Positions 14,814 to 23,561 are shown, numbered from the stretch's first letter. The stretch: 24,975 bases of DNA from Mageeibacillus sp. UBA5734 (GCA_002419365.1 DIGA01000084.1:1-24975), one strand, 5' to 3'. Translations and numbers: made by a program. Notes: a model not told the origin generated them from the letters alone.

Positions 14814-16692
14814 AACGGGGCACCCCATTTCTTTGTGTACTTGTCAAAGCGGGTATTGGATAACTACGGGCCAGTGGAAGTTCTATAAAGAAACAAGTCC
14901 CTTTGCCTGGCTCACTGTCAAACCACATCCGACCACCAAATTTTCCTTTTATGGTTGCGTGAGACATATATAGTCCAAGGCCAGTGCCGAGCTTACCTTT
15001 TGTGGTCACCATTTCTCTGAACAATTTGTCACGGACTGAGGGGGATATTCCACTGCCATAATCCTTGAGCATAAATATAATTTGGTTCTCATTTTCTTCA
15101 ATGGTCAGGTCTAGCTGACCTTGGCGTCCTTCATAGGATTGCAGGGCATTGATGATCAGGTTGTCGAAAATCTGGACCAGGCTGTTGATTTCACCTTTCA
15201 ATTCGATGATGTTACTGGACTTGAGGTGAATATTGAGCACACAGTGATAGCGTTTAAGTTCGTGTTTCATCAACAACTCTACGCGATGGATCAGTTCATT
15301 CAAAGTGAAGGTCATTTCGTCCGATGTATTAAACTGAGCCGCTTGTCCTTTCACGGTTGTGATGATATCTGACATGTAAGTGCAATGTGGCCGGATCTTG
15401 TCAATCCATGCCAGCATCTCGCGAGCAATCTCATGATGGTCTTCAGCCGTTACACTGCTGTCTCCAATCGAGTCCTCATACTCCTCAATCAAATCTTTGA
15501 GGCCTTCGATGCCACCCGAGATCGACATGATAGGAGTCTTGAGATTGTGGGCAATGCCGCCAATCAATTGACCCAGCGAAGCAAGTCGTTCCTTCTCCAT
15601 CAGCATTTCATGATTGCGGCGCAGTGAGTCCAGCGCTTCCCGGATTTCTGTGATGTCTTTGAGTAGAATAATGGTGCTGATAAAACGGCCCTGATTATAG
15701 ACAGGCGTCACTTCAATCGAAAAGAAGCGCTTCTGGCCTTTGATATCCAGGGTTTCTTCCAGGGTCAGGCGCATGCGTCGCTTAACAACGGCCCTGAATT
15801 TCCGCAGCAGATTGAACATGGAACGGTTGCCTCGGACTCGATCAGCCAGCGTGTCGATCGTGATTTTTCGCGTAATGTTGGCCTCAGACTGGAACGTGTC
15901 AATGAAGGTCTTGTTAAAATCGACCAGGTTGTCATTTGCATCGAAGACCATGAAGCTGTCGGAAATATGATCGACCACTCTTTGCAGTGCGATTGGCACA
16001 ATGCTGAGAAAATCATATTTGAATATGGCGAAATAGAAAAAGATGCAAGACAAAGATAAAACAATGACTGTGTAGTGGAATCTGGCTGGAATGACTTGGA
16101 AGGTCACAGCAGCATTGAAGCCAAACGAGAGTATGACACCTGTCAGAATAAAAATAGACTGCTTGGAGAAAAAACCGGCATTCTTGATCGAAAAATACGC
16201 CAGAAATGAAAGCCCAATGGTAATGCATGTGTATGAATAGGCAGTATGGATAACGAAATACCAACCCAGAGCACTGGCTGAGGTCAGCTGTGCATAGTCA
16301 TAGAATTTATAGAATACATGGTGATACTCATTGGTAAAGAGCAAGAACAGGGACAGAAACGGTATGACAAGGGTCAATAGGTGGAAGGGGCTGAGTTTGA
16401 CCGTATTGTGGGCAAAGACCACCCCCACATAGAGGGCCGCTACAGGAGTCAGGATCAAGCCAATATAAGCAAAATTCACTGCCCAGATCTGGATCGGATG
16501 ACCCAGAAGGTTATCGCGTAGCAGAAGCATCGCACCGATGGCCCAGATAAACAAACAGCCCATCAAGCCCAAGAACACATGATGGATCAGCTGCTTATTT
16601 TTCATCCGCCAGACAATCACCGACAGGAATACGACGAAGGCGATCGAAAGCAGGACGAGTGCAAAATCTGGATTAAGCAATAATTTAATCAT
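14806..16692 (-). CDS. Sensor histidine kinase with an N-terminal 7TM domain and a PAS domain
   Basis: A 628-residue membrane kinase. About seven hydrophobic helices (about 5-230) include TNEYHHVFY, typical of the HisKA_7TM sensor region. A PAS-like domain follows (about 240-355, ISDSFMVFDANDNLVDFN ... VTPVYNQGRF). The phospho-acceptor is His382 in GGIAHNLKTPIMS. The ATPase domain has its N-box (DNLIINALQ), DYGSGIS and GTGLGLYMSH. The ATG at 16692 overlaps the NRPS stop by 8 bp (ATGATTAA); a TTG at 16716 is less likely. The GGTGA ribosome-binding site lies inside a perfect palindrome abutting the ATG. The 7TM sensor is expected to see a small or lipophilic ligand; the operon suggests the NRPS product as a candidate, which is inference. 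The partner is the downstream HD-GYP regulator. Confidence 0.9.
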   Translation of the reverse strand: MIKLLLNPDFALVLLSIAFVVFLSVIVWRMKNKQLIHHVFLGLMGCLFIWAIGAMLLLRDNLLGHPIQIWAVNFAYIGLILTPVAALYVGVVFAHNTVKLSPFHLLTLVIPFLSLFLLFTNEYHHVFYKFYDYAQLTSASALGWYFVIHTAYSYTCITIGLSFLAYFSIKNAGFFSKQSIFILTGVILSFGFNAAVTFQVIPARFHYTVIVLSLSCIFFYFAIFKYDFLSIVPIALQRVVDHISDSFMVFDANDNLVDFNKTFIDTFQSEANITRKITIDTLADRVRGNRSMFNLLRKFRAVVKRRMRLTLEETLDIKGQKRFFSIEVTPVYNQGRFISTIILLKDITEIREALDSLRRNHEMLMEKERLASLGQLIGGIAHNLKTPIMSISGGIEGLKDLIEEYEDSIGDSSVTAEDHHEIAREMLAWIDKIRPHCTYMSDIITTVKGQAAQFNTSDEMTFTLNELIHRVELLMKHELKRYHCVLNIHLKSSNIIELKGEINSLVQIFDNLIINALQSYEGRQGQLDLTIEENENQIIFMLKDYGSGISPSVRDKLFREMVTTKGKLGTGLGLYMSHATIKGKFGGRMWFDSEPGKGTCFFIELPLARSYPIPALTSTQRNGVPRYA

Positions 16693-19600
16693 GCCGGTCA
16701 CCGGCAGTACGGTCAATGATCTGCAAAATCCATTGACTCAGTTCGCTGGCCTGGGCACTGAGGAAATAATGTCCAGCTTGCGGAATAATCGTCAAATCCA
16801 CCTGGTTTGAGAATCGATTCCAGCGTTGATACAGTCGTTTGGCCCCCATCGTGACAGGGTCCTGGTCGCCAACGATGCAATGAATGGGCGCTGACAACCT
16901 CATGCAATCAGGATCCAGCCGAGCTTCGTGCTGTTTCCGGTTGAAAAAGTCGTAAAATTCTGCCGCATCCTGGCGAAACCAGCGGATCATATTTTCTTGT
17001 TGCTCCGGTTGTATGTCGCCAGTGCGAAGACCGATTGACAAGAGGATTTTCAGCAATGATGAATCGCTCAGGTAACGCCAGGGATTTGCCAGCAAACGAT
17101 TGAGACCCTGCCGGATCAAAGCGACCGGCGAGACGATCGATTTGTGCGAGGCGAACGCAAAAGGCGGTAACGAGGCACCGACCAGAACCGAAACCGGTGG
17201 ACGGCCCATCTTTTCCAGCAGCAGAGCGGTTTCAATCGCCAGGCTGGAACCAGCACAATGGCTGTAAATATAGAGTTCACCCATCAATTCCTGCTTCAGT
17301 TCATGGGCAATTGTCTCGGCCATCGCATGTTGTGGCAAACGCTGCTCCGGCAAATTGACCGCAATCACATTCAGGTCATCCGTCAGCTGGCTGATTTGCT
17401 GGCTGAGGGCCAGACAGGTCGCAGCAGTTCCACCGGCATAGGGAAATATGACCAAGTGCTTCAGCGCGCAGGATTGACGGAGCACCAGCAAGCTGCCCGG
17501 GCGGTCTGAACACTGGTTTTGCATGAATTGCGCCAGATCCCGGACCGTTGGATGACTGTACAAATCAGCAAAGGTCACCGGATCACCAAGGATGGCAACC
17601 AGCCTGGCTGCACTCAGTGAATCCCCACCCAATCGGAAGAAGTGGTCCTCACGACCGATTCCCGAGCATTCCAAGACTTCCGAAAATGCTGCAGCGATCC
17701 TGATTTCGAGCTCGGTGGCCGGCGGTGTCGATTCGGCTACCAGCGCCAAGTCAAAATCAGGGCCAGGCAATTTTTCCCGGGCGATTTTACCATTGCTGTT
17801 GAGTGGAATCCGGTCCAGGGCAACAAAGAACGTTGGGATCATATATTCCGGCAGCAGCTTGGTCAGATAAGCCCGCAGCTCATGGAGGGTGATCGGCTGC
17901 GCAGGCACAAAGTAGGCGATCAGCTGCTTATTGCCTTGTCCGTTTTCCACTGTCAGGACCCGGGCGGATTTGATCCGGTTGTGTTCGAGAATGGCTGACT
18001 CGATTTCACCCAGCTCGATCCGGTGTCCTCGGATTTTGACCTGATGATCGATCCGGCCCAGATACTCGATATCGCCTTCTGGAAAGAACCGGCCCAGGTC
18101 GCCAGACCGGTAGAGTTTTTCGCCTGGTTCGAATGGGCTGGGCATGAACCGGGCTGCTGTCAGCTCAGGATTATTCAAATAGCCACGTCCTACACCAGCA
18201 CCGCTGACAAAGATCTCACCGGGAGCTCCTATCGGCATCGGATTGAGATTTTTGTCCAGAATATAGACACGCATTGTCGGAATGGGTCGTCCTACATTGG
18301 AGGTGCCATTCTGGAGGTCAGTGTCTTTGAGATCAATATAGGTGACATGGACGGTCGTTTCCGTAATTCCGTACATGTTGACCAGGCGCACATGAGGATA
18401 TTTAGCGTGAAAGGCTCTGAGCAGCTGAGGTTTCAAGGCGTCTCCACCAAAAATGACCATGCGGACAGAGAGCTCAGAACCGGATTTCTGGACTTCCTGG
18501 TCCGCCAGGTTGTAAAAGGCAGCTGGCGTCTGGTTTAAAACGGTCACTTGCTGATCAATCAGCAATTTGCGGAAAGCCTGTGTATCCCGGGCGACTGGCT
18601 TAGGGACAATGACCAGACGACCGCCATACAAAAGTGCACCATACATCTCCCAGACCGAAAAATCAAAACAATACGAGTGGAACAAAGTCCAGCAATCTTG
18701 CGGGCCAAAGTCAAACGGTGTACGGTCATTAAAGAGCAACCGGACAACATTGCGGTGTTCAATCATGACGCCTTTGGGGCGGCCAGTCGATCCTGAAGTA
18801 TAGATAACATACAGTAAATTCGACGGTTCAATGAGTGAGTTCTGCCTTGGCAAGCGCAATCCATTGGCTTTTTGGCGTAATGCATTCGCCACAATGGCGG
18901 ACGCATCGAGAATGGTCCCATCAAATCCAGTCGGACTACTTGTACGTGTTCCTTTCAAAAGGATCCTGGCGCCAGAATTTTCCAGCATATATGAAACCCG
19001 CTCGGTCGGATAGTCCGGATCGATGGGCAGATAAGCAGCACCAGCCTTCAATACGCCCAGGATAGAGACAATCATGGTCAAGGATGGTTGCATAAAAAGA
19101 GCGACAATTGATTCTCTCTTGGCACCTGCCTGCCGGAGTTCTCTGGCGACCCTTTCAGCCATTTGATCCACAACATCATACGTGTATGATTTTTTGCCGA
19201 TGACGACTGCCGGAGAATGCGGCGAACGATCGACCTGGGCTTCAAATAATCCGGTCACCGTCTGGCTGCGCGGATACTCGGCGTTTGTCTGGTTAAACAG
19301 GGTCAAAACCTTGTAGCGTTCCTTCTCGGAAAGCATATGGATCTGGCTGATCGGTCGTTGCGGATTATCCAGAGCATGCCAGAGCAAGCGCAGCATATGG
19401 TCGTGGATATAGTCGATTTCTTTGGCGTAGAATAGATCGACCAGATAATCATAATTGAGGAGAATCTGACTCTCCCCTTCTCGCTCATTGATATGCAGAT
19501 ACAAAGCTTCGGTCTGGTGTTCTGTGAAATGCCAGCGCACCTCGGCGTTGCCTGCCAGGCCCTCCTGGCTGCGGTTGATTTTGCCATTTTGGTATGAGAT

Positions 19601-20689
19601 GGCAATATCAAAAAGCTTCTCTACATCAGGGAAAGATTCCCGGACGTCACGGAGGAGAAGGTCGTAAGGGTATTTTTGATGTTTGAGCACAGAAAACCAG
19701 GATGCATCTAGCTTGCGGGAGAATTCTTGAAAGGTCAGGTGCTGATCAATTTTGATCCGCAAGGGAACGGTACTGATAAACATGCCGATCGTCCGCTTTT
19801 CCCTGGCATTGGAACGGTTAAGGACTGGTGTTCCGATCACGATATCATCCTGGTCCTTGATCCGGTTGATGTAGATGCTCATGGCTGCAAAAAACAGCGC
19901 AAAAATCGAAGTCCGGTTTTCATGACAATAGTCACGGATCTTGCTGGTCAGCTTTTCCGGCAAAGCATAGCTGCGCCGCTTGGCGGTCAAACCAATCCGT
20001 TCTGAGGTGCGAGTTTTCAAGGTTGTCAAGGTCGGTAAAGTCGAAAACTGGTTACTCCAGAACGCCTTGTCAAGATGATACCGATCAGATCCGATGTATG
20101 TTTGCTCAGATTGGATGAAATCACGATAGGGGGGATTTTCCGGATCATTGACTCCCCGACCATCACCTAGCCTGTCATAGAACGCCATCAGGTCATTGCC
20201 GATCTGGACAAAGGACCAGGCATCGGCAATCAGATGATGGAATCGCATAAACAGCGCAGAAGACTGGTTGTCGATCTTCACATAAGCAAAATAAAATAAA
20301 TTCTGGTCGAGTTCAAATGGCCGGCGAACTTCTGCGCGATCCCATTGGTAAAGCATTTCCCTGTCAACCAGGCTGAAGTCGAACCGCGGCATGACATAAG
20401 GCTCAAAAGGAGCAAAATATTGCGTGACTTCGCCATCCGGATTTTCCCGGATCCTGGTCCTGAATCCCTCATTTTGCGCCAGAAGCAAGTTCACAGCCTG
20501 ATTGGCCGTTGTGTAATCGATGACTTGGTTGAATTTCAAAGTTACCGCCAGATTGCCAATGCCGGTATCTGGATTGATCTTCTCAAGATACCAAACACCC
20601 CTCTGAGGATATGTCAGTGGATATTGCCGATGGCATAATAGGCGATCAATTTCGCTGTCCGGAACAAGACCTTCCTTTTCGGTTTTCAC
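16685..20689 (-). CDS. Single-module NRPS: starter-type C, A (threonine), T, TE with a Cys nucleophile
   Basis: A 1334-residue synthetase (numbering from GTG 20689). The condensation domain (about 20-440) has HHLIADAW at 151-158 (catalytic His152; A replaces the usual G of HHxxxDG). It resembles the acyl-accepting starter C domain of surfactin synthetase, for example in YPLTYPQRGVWYLEK and MFISTVPLR. The A domain (about 470-985) has YTSGSTGRPKG, FDFSVWE, YGITETT, YRSGDLG and NGK. Its ten pocket residues read D676 F677 W680 N719 I746 G748 M772 V780 H781 K968, the threonine code. The carrier domain has FFRLGGDSL (Ser1024). The thioesterase (about 1080-1320) starts FPYAGGTA; its nucleophile elbow is YSHCAG, so Cys1145 replaces Ser, with Asp1275 and His1307 as likely partners. 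GTG 20689 has GGAGA 8 nt upstream; GTG 20731 does not. Expected product: an N-acyl-threonine derivative. First gene of a three-gene operon. Confidence 0.93.
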   Translation of the reverse strand: MKTEKEGLVPDSEIDRLLCHRQYPLTYPQRGVWYLEKINPDTGIGNLAVTLKFNQVIDYTTANQAVNLLLAQNEGFRTRIRENPDGEVTQYFAPFEPYVMPRFDFSLVDREMLYQWDRAEVRRPFELDQNLFYFAYVKIDNQSSALFMRFHHLIADAWSFVQIGNDLMAFYDRLGDGRGVNDPENPPYRDFIQSEQTYIGSDRYHLDKAFWSNQFSTLPTLTTLKTRTSERIGLTAKRRSYALPEKLTSKIRDYCHENRTSIFALFFAAMSIYINRIKDQDDIVIGTPVLNRSNAREKRTIGMFISTVPLRIKIDQHLTFQEFSRKLDASWFSVLKHQKYPYDLLLRDVRESFPDVEKLFDIAISYQNGKINRSQEGLAGNAEVRWHFTEHQTEALYLHINEREGESQILLNYDYLVDLFYAKEIDYIHDHMLRLLWHALDNPQRPISQIHMLSEKERYKVLTLFNQTNAEYPRSQTVTGLFEAQVDRSPHSPAVVIGKKSYTYDVVDQMAERVARELRQAGAKRESIVALFMQPSLTMIVSILGVLKAGAAYLPIDPDYPTERVSYMLENSGARILLKGTRTSSPTGFDGTILDASAIVANALRQKANGLRLPRQNSLIEPSNLLYVIYTSGSTGRPKGVMIEHRNVVRLLFNDRTPFDFGPQDCWTLFHSYCFDFSVWEMYGALLYGGRLVIVPKPVARDTQAFRKLLIDQQVTVLNQTPAAFYNLADQEVQKSGSELSVRMVIFGGDALKPQLLRAFHAKYPHVRLVNMYGITETTVHVTYIDLKDTDLQNGTSNVGRPIPTMRVYILDKNLNPMPIGAPGEIFVSGAGVGRGYLNNPELTAARFMPSPFEPGEKLYRSGDLGRFFPEGDIEYLGRIDHQVKIRGHRIELGEIESAILEHNRIKSARVLTVENGQGNKQLIAYFVPAQPITLHELRAYLTKLLPEYMIPTFFVALDRIPLNSNGKIAREKLPGPDFDLALVAESTPPATELEIRIAAAFSEVLECSGIGREDHFFRLGGDSLSAARLVAILGDPVTFADLYSHPTVRDLAQFMQNQCSDRPGSLLVLRQSCALKHLVIFPYAGGTAATCLALSQQISQLTDDLNVIAVNLPEQRLPQHAMAETIAHELKQELMGELYIYSHCAGSSLAIETALLLEKMGRPPVSVLVGASLPPFAFASHKSIVSPVALIRQGLNRLLANPWRYLSDSSLLKILLSIGLRTGDIQPEQQENMIRWFRQDAAEFYDFFNRKQHEARLDPDCMRLSAPIHCIVGDQDPVTMGAKRLYQRWNRFSNQVDLTIIPQAGHYFLSAQASELSQWILQIIDRTAGDRHD
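16693..16705. promoter_or_regulatory. Palindrome covering the ribosome-binding site of the kinase gene
   Basis: GCCGGTCACCGGC is a perfect 6-1-6 inverted repeat directly against the kinase ATG. On the minus strand it contains the GGTGA Shine-Dalgarno sequence. Folding would hide the site unless ribosomes finishing the NRPS open it, giving strict translational coupling. Confidence 0.5.
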
Positions 20690-20807
20690 AATTCTGTCTC
20701 CAGTCGTTGCGCGTCTCCAGTTTGCCCACACGACAAACAGGCAGGAACGTCACTCCAGTCTGCCGGGTGACAGACGGGCAGTGGTTCGGATCCATGAAGT
20801 CACTCTC

Positions 20808-20836
20808 ATCATAAAACGAGCAGAGACGCAATCACA
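20808..20836 (-). promoter_or_regulatory. Possible promoter of the NRPS operon
   Basis: TATGAT (20808-20813) with a weak -35 TGTGAT (20831-20836) at 17 bp. The poor -35 and the direct repeats overlapping it suggest an activator-dependent promoter. The leader would be about 110 nt. This is the best candidate in the gap, not a certain one. Confidence 0.35.
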
Positions 20837-20863
20837 TGACAGAAAAGCTAATTATTCATGACA
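20835..20863. repeat. Direct repeats TGTCATG spaced two helical turns apart upstream of the NRPS
   Basis: On the minus strand TGTCATG occurs at 20857-20863 and again at 20835-20841, 22 bp start to start, so both copies face the same side of the helix. The inner copy overlaps the predicted -35. This geometry is common for dimeric activators and response regulators. The HD-GYP regulator of this operon has no DNA-binding domain, so the binder would be encoded elsewhere. Confidence 0.4.
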
Positions 20864-20903
20864 ATTTCAGTGGACATATGTTACAAAGCAGCTGGTTGTC
20901 CTT

Positions 20904-22277
20904 TTACACCAAAAACATCGTGACGATGACGGCGGCGGCGAGGCCGGAAAGGACAGGGATGAGGTTTTTGCGGGCGAGGTCGGCGGGTTTGACGTTGCAG
21001 ATGGCAGCGACCGGAATGACACCCCAGGGAATGATGGTGCCACCACCGACCCAGATGGTGATGACTTGACCGAGAGCAGCCAGTGACGAGATATTGGCAC
21101 CGGTTGCGACGGAGAAGGTCTGGGCGAGCGAGCCGACGAGGGGCAGTCCAGAGAAACCGGAGCCATCGAGGCCAGTGACGACAGCGATCAGGGCCTGGAT
21201 GATGACGACCGGGAATTTGGCCAGCGGTGCGATGCCGGCCAGGTACATACCATAGTCATTGAGGATGTTGGGGGCGCCTTCACCCATGATCTTGGCGGCG
21301 ATTTCACCGCTGCCCAGGAAGAAGAACCCGCCAATGACAATAACCGGAGCAAATATTTTGATGGCGAAAATGAAGCCTTCCTTGAATTTGTCGGTGATTT
21401 CATCGAGCGAATCCATCAGGTCGCCCTTGCCGATCAGGATGGCGGTCATGATCAGGATCGCGGTGCCACCGACCAGGGCTGTGGCATCGCCACCGACGAT
21501 ATTGAGGGTGATCATGAAAAAGACGTCGAGGACGAAGGCCAGGGGTGTGACCACAGCCATGACATAGGAAAACGTCGTGATTTTGACTTTGGATTCGGAT
21601 TCGGTTGCGGCCAGGTCAGCCACAGCCATCTGCGGATTTTTCTTGAGATCTTGCAGGAACATGGCAAAGGCAACGGCAATGGTGACAACCGACATGACAA
21701 GCCAGATCGGCACACTGGCGACCATGATGTCGGTCGGGCCCACACCGGCTGACTTGGCGGTGATCGAAGGGGCCCCCTGGATGAAAAAGTCACTCGAGAG
21801 GCCAATGCCGTGGCCAAACAGGTTCATGGCCACAGCAGCCCAGATCGCCGGCAAACCAGCGCGCAGGGCAAATGGCAGAAGCAGGGCCCCGACGAGGGCC
21901 ACAGCCGGGGAAGGCCAGATGAACCACGAAGCGACCAGCATAACCGCGCCGACGACAAAAAAAGCGACCTTGTTGGAGTGGATGGCGTTTTTCAAAGGCC
22001 GGATCATCAGCTCGTCCGCACCGATGGTGGCCAGCGTTTTGGTCATGGAGACAACCAGGGCAATGACCACAATGATCCCGAGGAATTCACCACCGGCCAC
22101 AACCAGGGCATTGTACAGGACTTGGATTGCTTTGATCGGATGACCCGTGAAAAAGAGTCCCATCAGGAAAATACCGACCACAGAAGGCAGGACAATTTCC
22201 TTTTTGAACAGAAGGGCGGTGATGATCAACAGAGTCATCACCAGATAGACGAGGTGCAAGGTACCGATTGTGGCCAT
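20904..22277 (-). CDS. Ion-transporter-superfamily permease of unknown substrate
   Basis: A 457-residue polytopic membrane protein with about 11-12 hydrophobic segments. It resembles the GntP/DcuC/citrate-type ion transporter superfamily in overall layout, with repeated glycine-rich loops (FIWPSPAVALVGALLLPFALRAGLPA at about 118-143, and GLDGSGFSGLPLVGSLAQ plus WVGGGTIIPWG near the C-terminus). LFGHGIGLSSDFFIQGAPSITAK in the middle is also distinctive. Substrates of relatives are organic acids or gluconate; none can be assigned here. The ATG at 22277 has GGAGG 5 nt upstream and lies 21 bp after the FAD oxidoreductase gene, so the two probably form an operon and may share a substrate. The 170-bp gap to the NRPS has no clear terminator. 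Confidence 0.75.
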   Translation of the reverse strand: MATIGTLHLVYLVMTLLIITALLFKKEIVLPSVVGIFLMGLFFTGHPIKAIQVLYNALVVAGGEFLGIIVVIALVVSMTKTLATIGADELMIRPLKNAIHSNKVAFFVVGAVMLVASWFIWPSPAVALVGALLLPFALRAGLPAIWAAVAMNLFGHGIGLSSDFFIQGAPSITAKSAGVGPTDIMVASVPIWLVMSVVTIAVAFAMFLQDLKKNPQMAVADLAATESESKVKITTFSYVMAVVTPLAFVLDVFFMITLNIVGGDATALVGGTAILIMTAILIGKGDLMDSLDEITDKFKEGFIFAIKIFAPVIVIGGFFFLGSGEIAAKIMGEGAPNILNDYGMYLAGIAPLAKFPVVIIQALIAVVTGLDGSGFSGLPLVGSLAQTFSVATGANISSLAALGQVITIWVGGGTIIPWGVIPVAAICNVKPADLARKNLIPVLSGLAAAVIVTMFLV

Positions 22278-22298
22278 GGAAACCTCCAGATGTACTAT

Positions 22299-23561
22299 TT
22301 ACGCAAAAACGCCGGTCAGGCCTGCCTGTTCGACGCGTTGGCGGATCGTGGGGATGTCGGTCGTATAGGATCCCTGCTCCTGCATGCGCTCGAACAATAC
22401 CGAGCCGGAGAAGGTGTATTTCAAGCCGAGGCCCTTTTCGGTCTGCATCTGCTCACGCACATAGGCGATCGCATCGCCGATCACCAGGCTGCGGGGCAGC
22501 TCGATGGGTTCGAGTCCCTTAGCCACTCGGGCGGCATTGTAGCCAGCCAGGGTACCGGTGACAATGGCCTCGGTATGGCCGACCAGCAGGCCAGCTTTTT
22601 CGCCGGCGCAGAACAAGTTGTTGACGCCTTCGACCGCAAGGGTGTTGTCGCGGGGCGCCATGGCAAAAAAGCGCATGGAATTGCCCTGGCCGCCGGAATA
22701 CGGATCCTCATAGCGGGCTTTTTCCAGGCCCGGGATCTGCTGCAGGCGGTGGATTTCAAAATAGGGCGACATCAATTTGGCATGACCCGTGTCCAAAAGG
22801 ACGATGTTGTCGCGGAATTCAGCCAGGGCATATTGCTGGCAGGCCTTGATGTCAAGATGATCCTCGACCAGACTCTGGGGAACGGGAACAAGGGCGACGC
22901 CTTTTTCATTGAGCTCAGCCACGATCTCAGGTGACAGGGATTCCTTGAACAATTTGCAGGAGCCACTCATGGCACCGACGGCGCCTGAGCTTTTCTTGCC
23001 GACCATCTCTGTCACTCCAGCAAGGCCGGTCAGGCTGACACGTCCGCCAAAACTGGGGCAACGTAAGATGCACATCGCACAACCGTTGCCGTATTTCTTG
23101 CAATTGGCCATCGGGCCCGCGGTTCCGGTTGTATCGACAAAGACATCACCCGCATAGGTTTTACCCTTTTTGCAGCCAATGGCGTGGATCGTCTGGTTGG
23201 TCATGACGAGTTTTTCGATCCGGGAATGATAGACAATCTTGACCCCGATTGAAAGCAGATAATCGGTCACCGCTGGCGGGGTGGTCGATATGTCATACAG
23301 CGTCGCATGCTTGTGACCAGGGAATTCGATGTTGCGATGGCGGGCAGTCTGGTCGGTGATATCGAACAATTCACCACCACCGAGGGCGATGGCTTCTTCC
23401 GTCGCGGTGAAACGCCCGTTGTTGCGCATGATGCCACCCACCAGTCCTGTGCCGAGCAATAAATCGGTCCGTTCATGTAATGTGACGGATACGCCCTGCT
23501 TCCTGGCGGCAATGGCTGCGGCGCAACCGGACCAGCCGCCACCGACAATTTGAACTTCCAT
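22299..23561 (-). CDS. FAD-dependent oxidoreductase with a four-cysteine (probable Fe-S) motif
   Basis: A 420-residue flavoprotein. The Rossmann FAD-binding loop IVGGGWSGCAAAIAARKQG lies at residues 5-23 and a second FAD contact VNNLFCAGEKAGLLVGHTEAIVTG at about 313-336, the layout of the GidA/TrmFO and related FAD families. Cys154, Cys161, Cys164 and Cys168 form a CX6CX2CX3CP pattern that could hold a 4Fe-4S cluster. The substrate is unknown. The open frame extends upstream to 24158, but ATG 23561 is the start because it has AAGGAG upstream and begins immediately before the FAD loop. The co-transcribed permease suggests import and reduction or oxidation of an organic acid, which is inference. 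The 110-bp gap to the ChrA genes holds no strong signal. Confidence 0.78.
   Translation of the reverse strand: MEVQIVGGGWSGCAAAIAARKQGVSVTLHERTDLLLGTGLVGGIMRNNGRFTATEEAIALGGGELFDITDQTARHRNIEFPGHKHATLYDISTTPPAVTDYLLSIGVKIVYHSRIEKLVMTNQTIHAIGCKKGKTYAGDVFVDTTGTAGPMANCKKYGNGCAMCILRCPSFGGRVSLTGLAGVTEMVGKKSSGAVGAMSGSCKLFKESLSPEIVAELNEKGVALVPVPQSLVEDHLDIKACQQYALAEFRDNIVLLDTGHAKLMSPYFEIHRLQQIPGLEKARYEDPYSGGQGNSMRFFAMAPRDNTLAVEGVNNLFCAGEKAGLLVGHTEAIVTGTLAGYNAARVAKGLEPIELPRSLVIGDAIAYVREQMQTEKGLGLKYTFSGSVLFERMQEQGSYTTDIPTIRQRVEQAGLTGVFA

Noticed and set aside
20646..20831. Small 61-codon leader ORF upstream of and overlapping the NRPS start
   Set aside because: It overlaps the NRPS start in another frame, has no convincing ribosome-binding site and no recognisable leader-peptide features.
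20870..20903. Terminator after the permease gene
   Set aside because: GGACA...TGTCC arms exist, but the stem is only 5 bp with a long loop, and the T-run is on the plus strand, the wrong side for a minus-strand gene.
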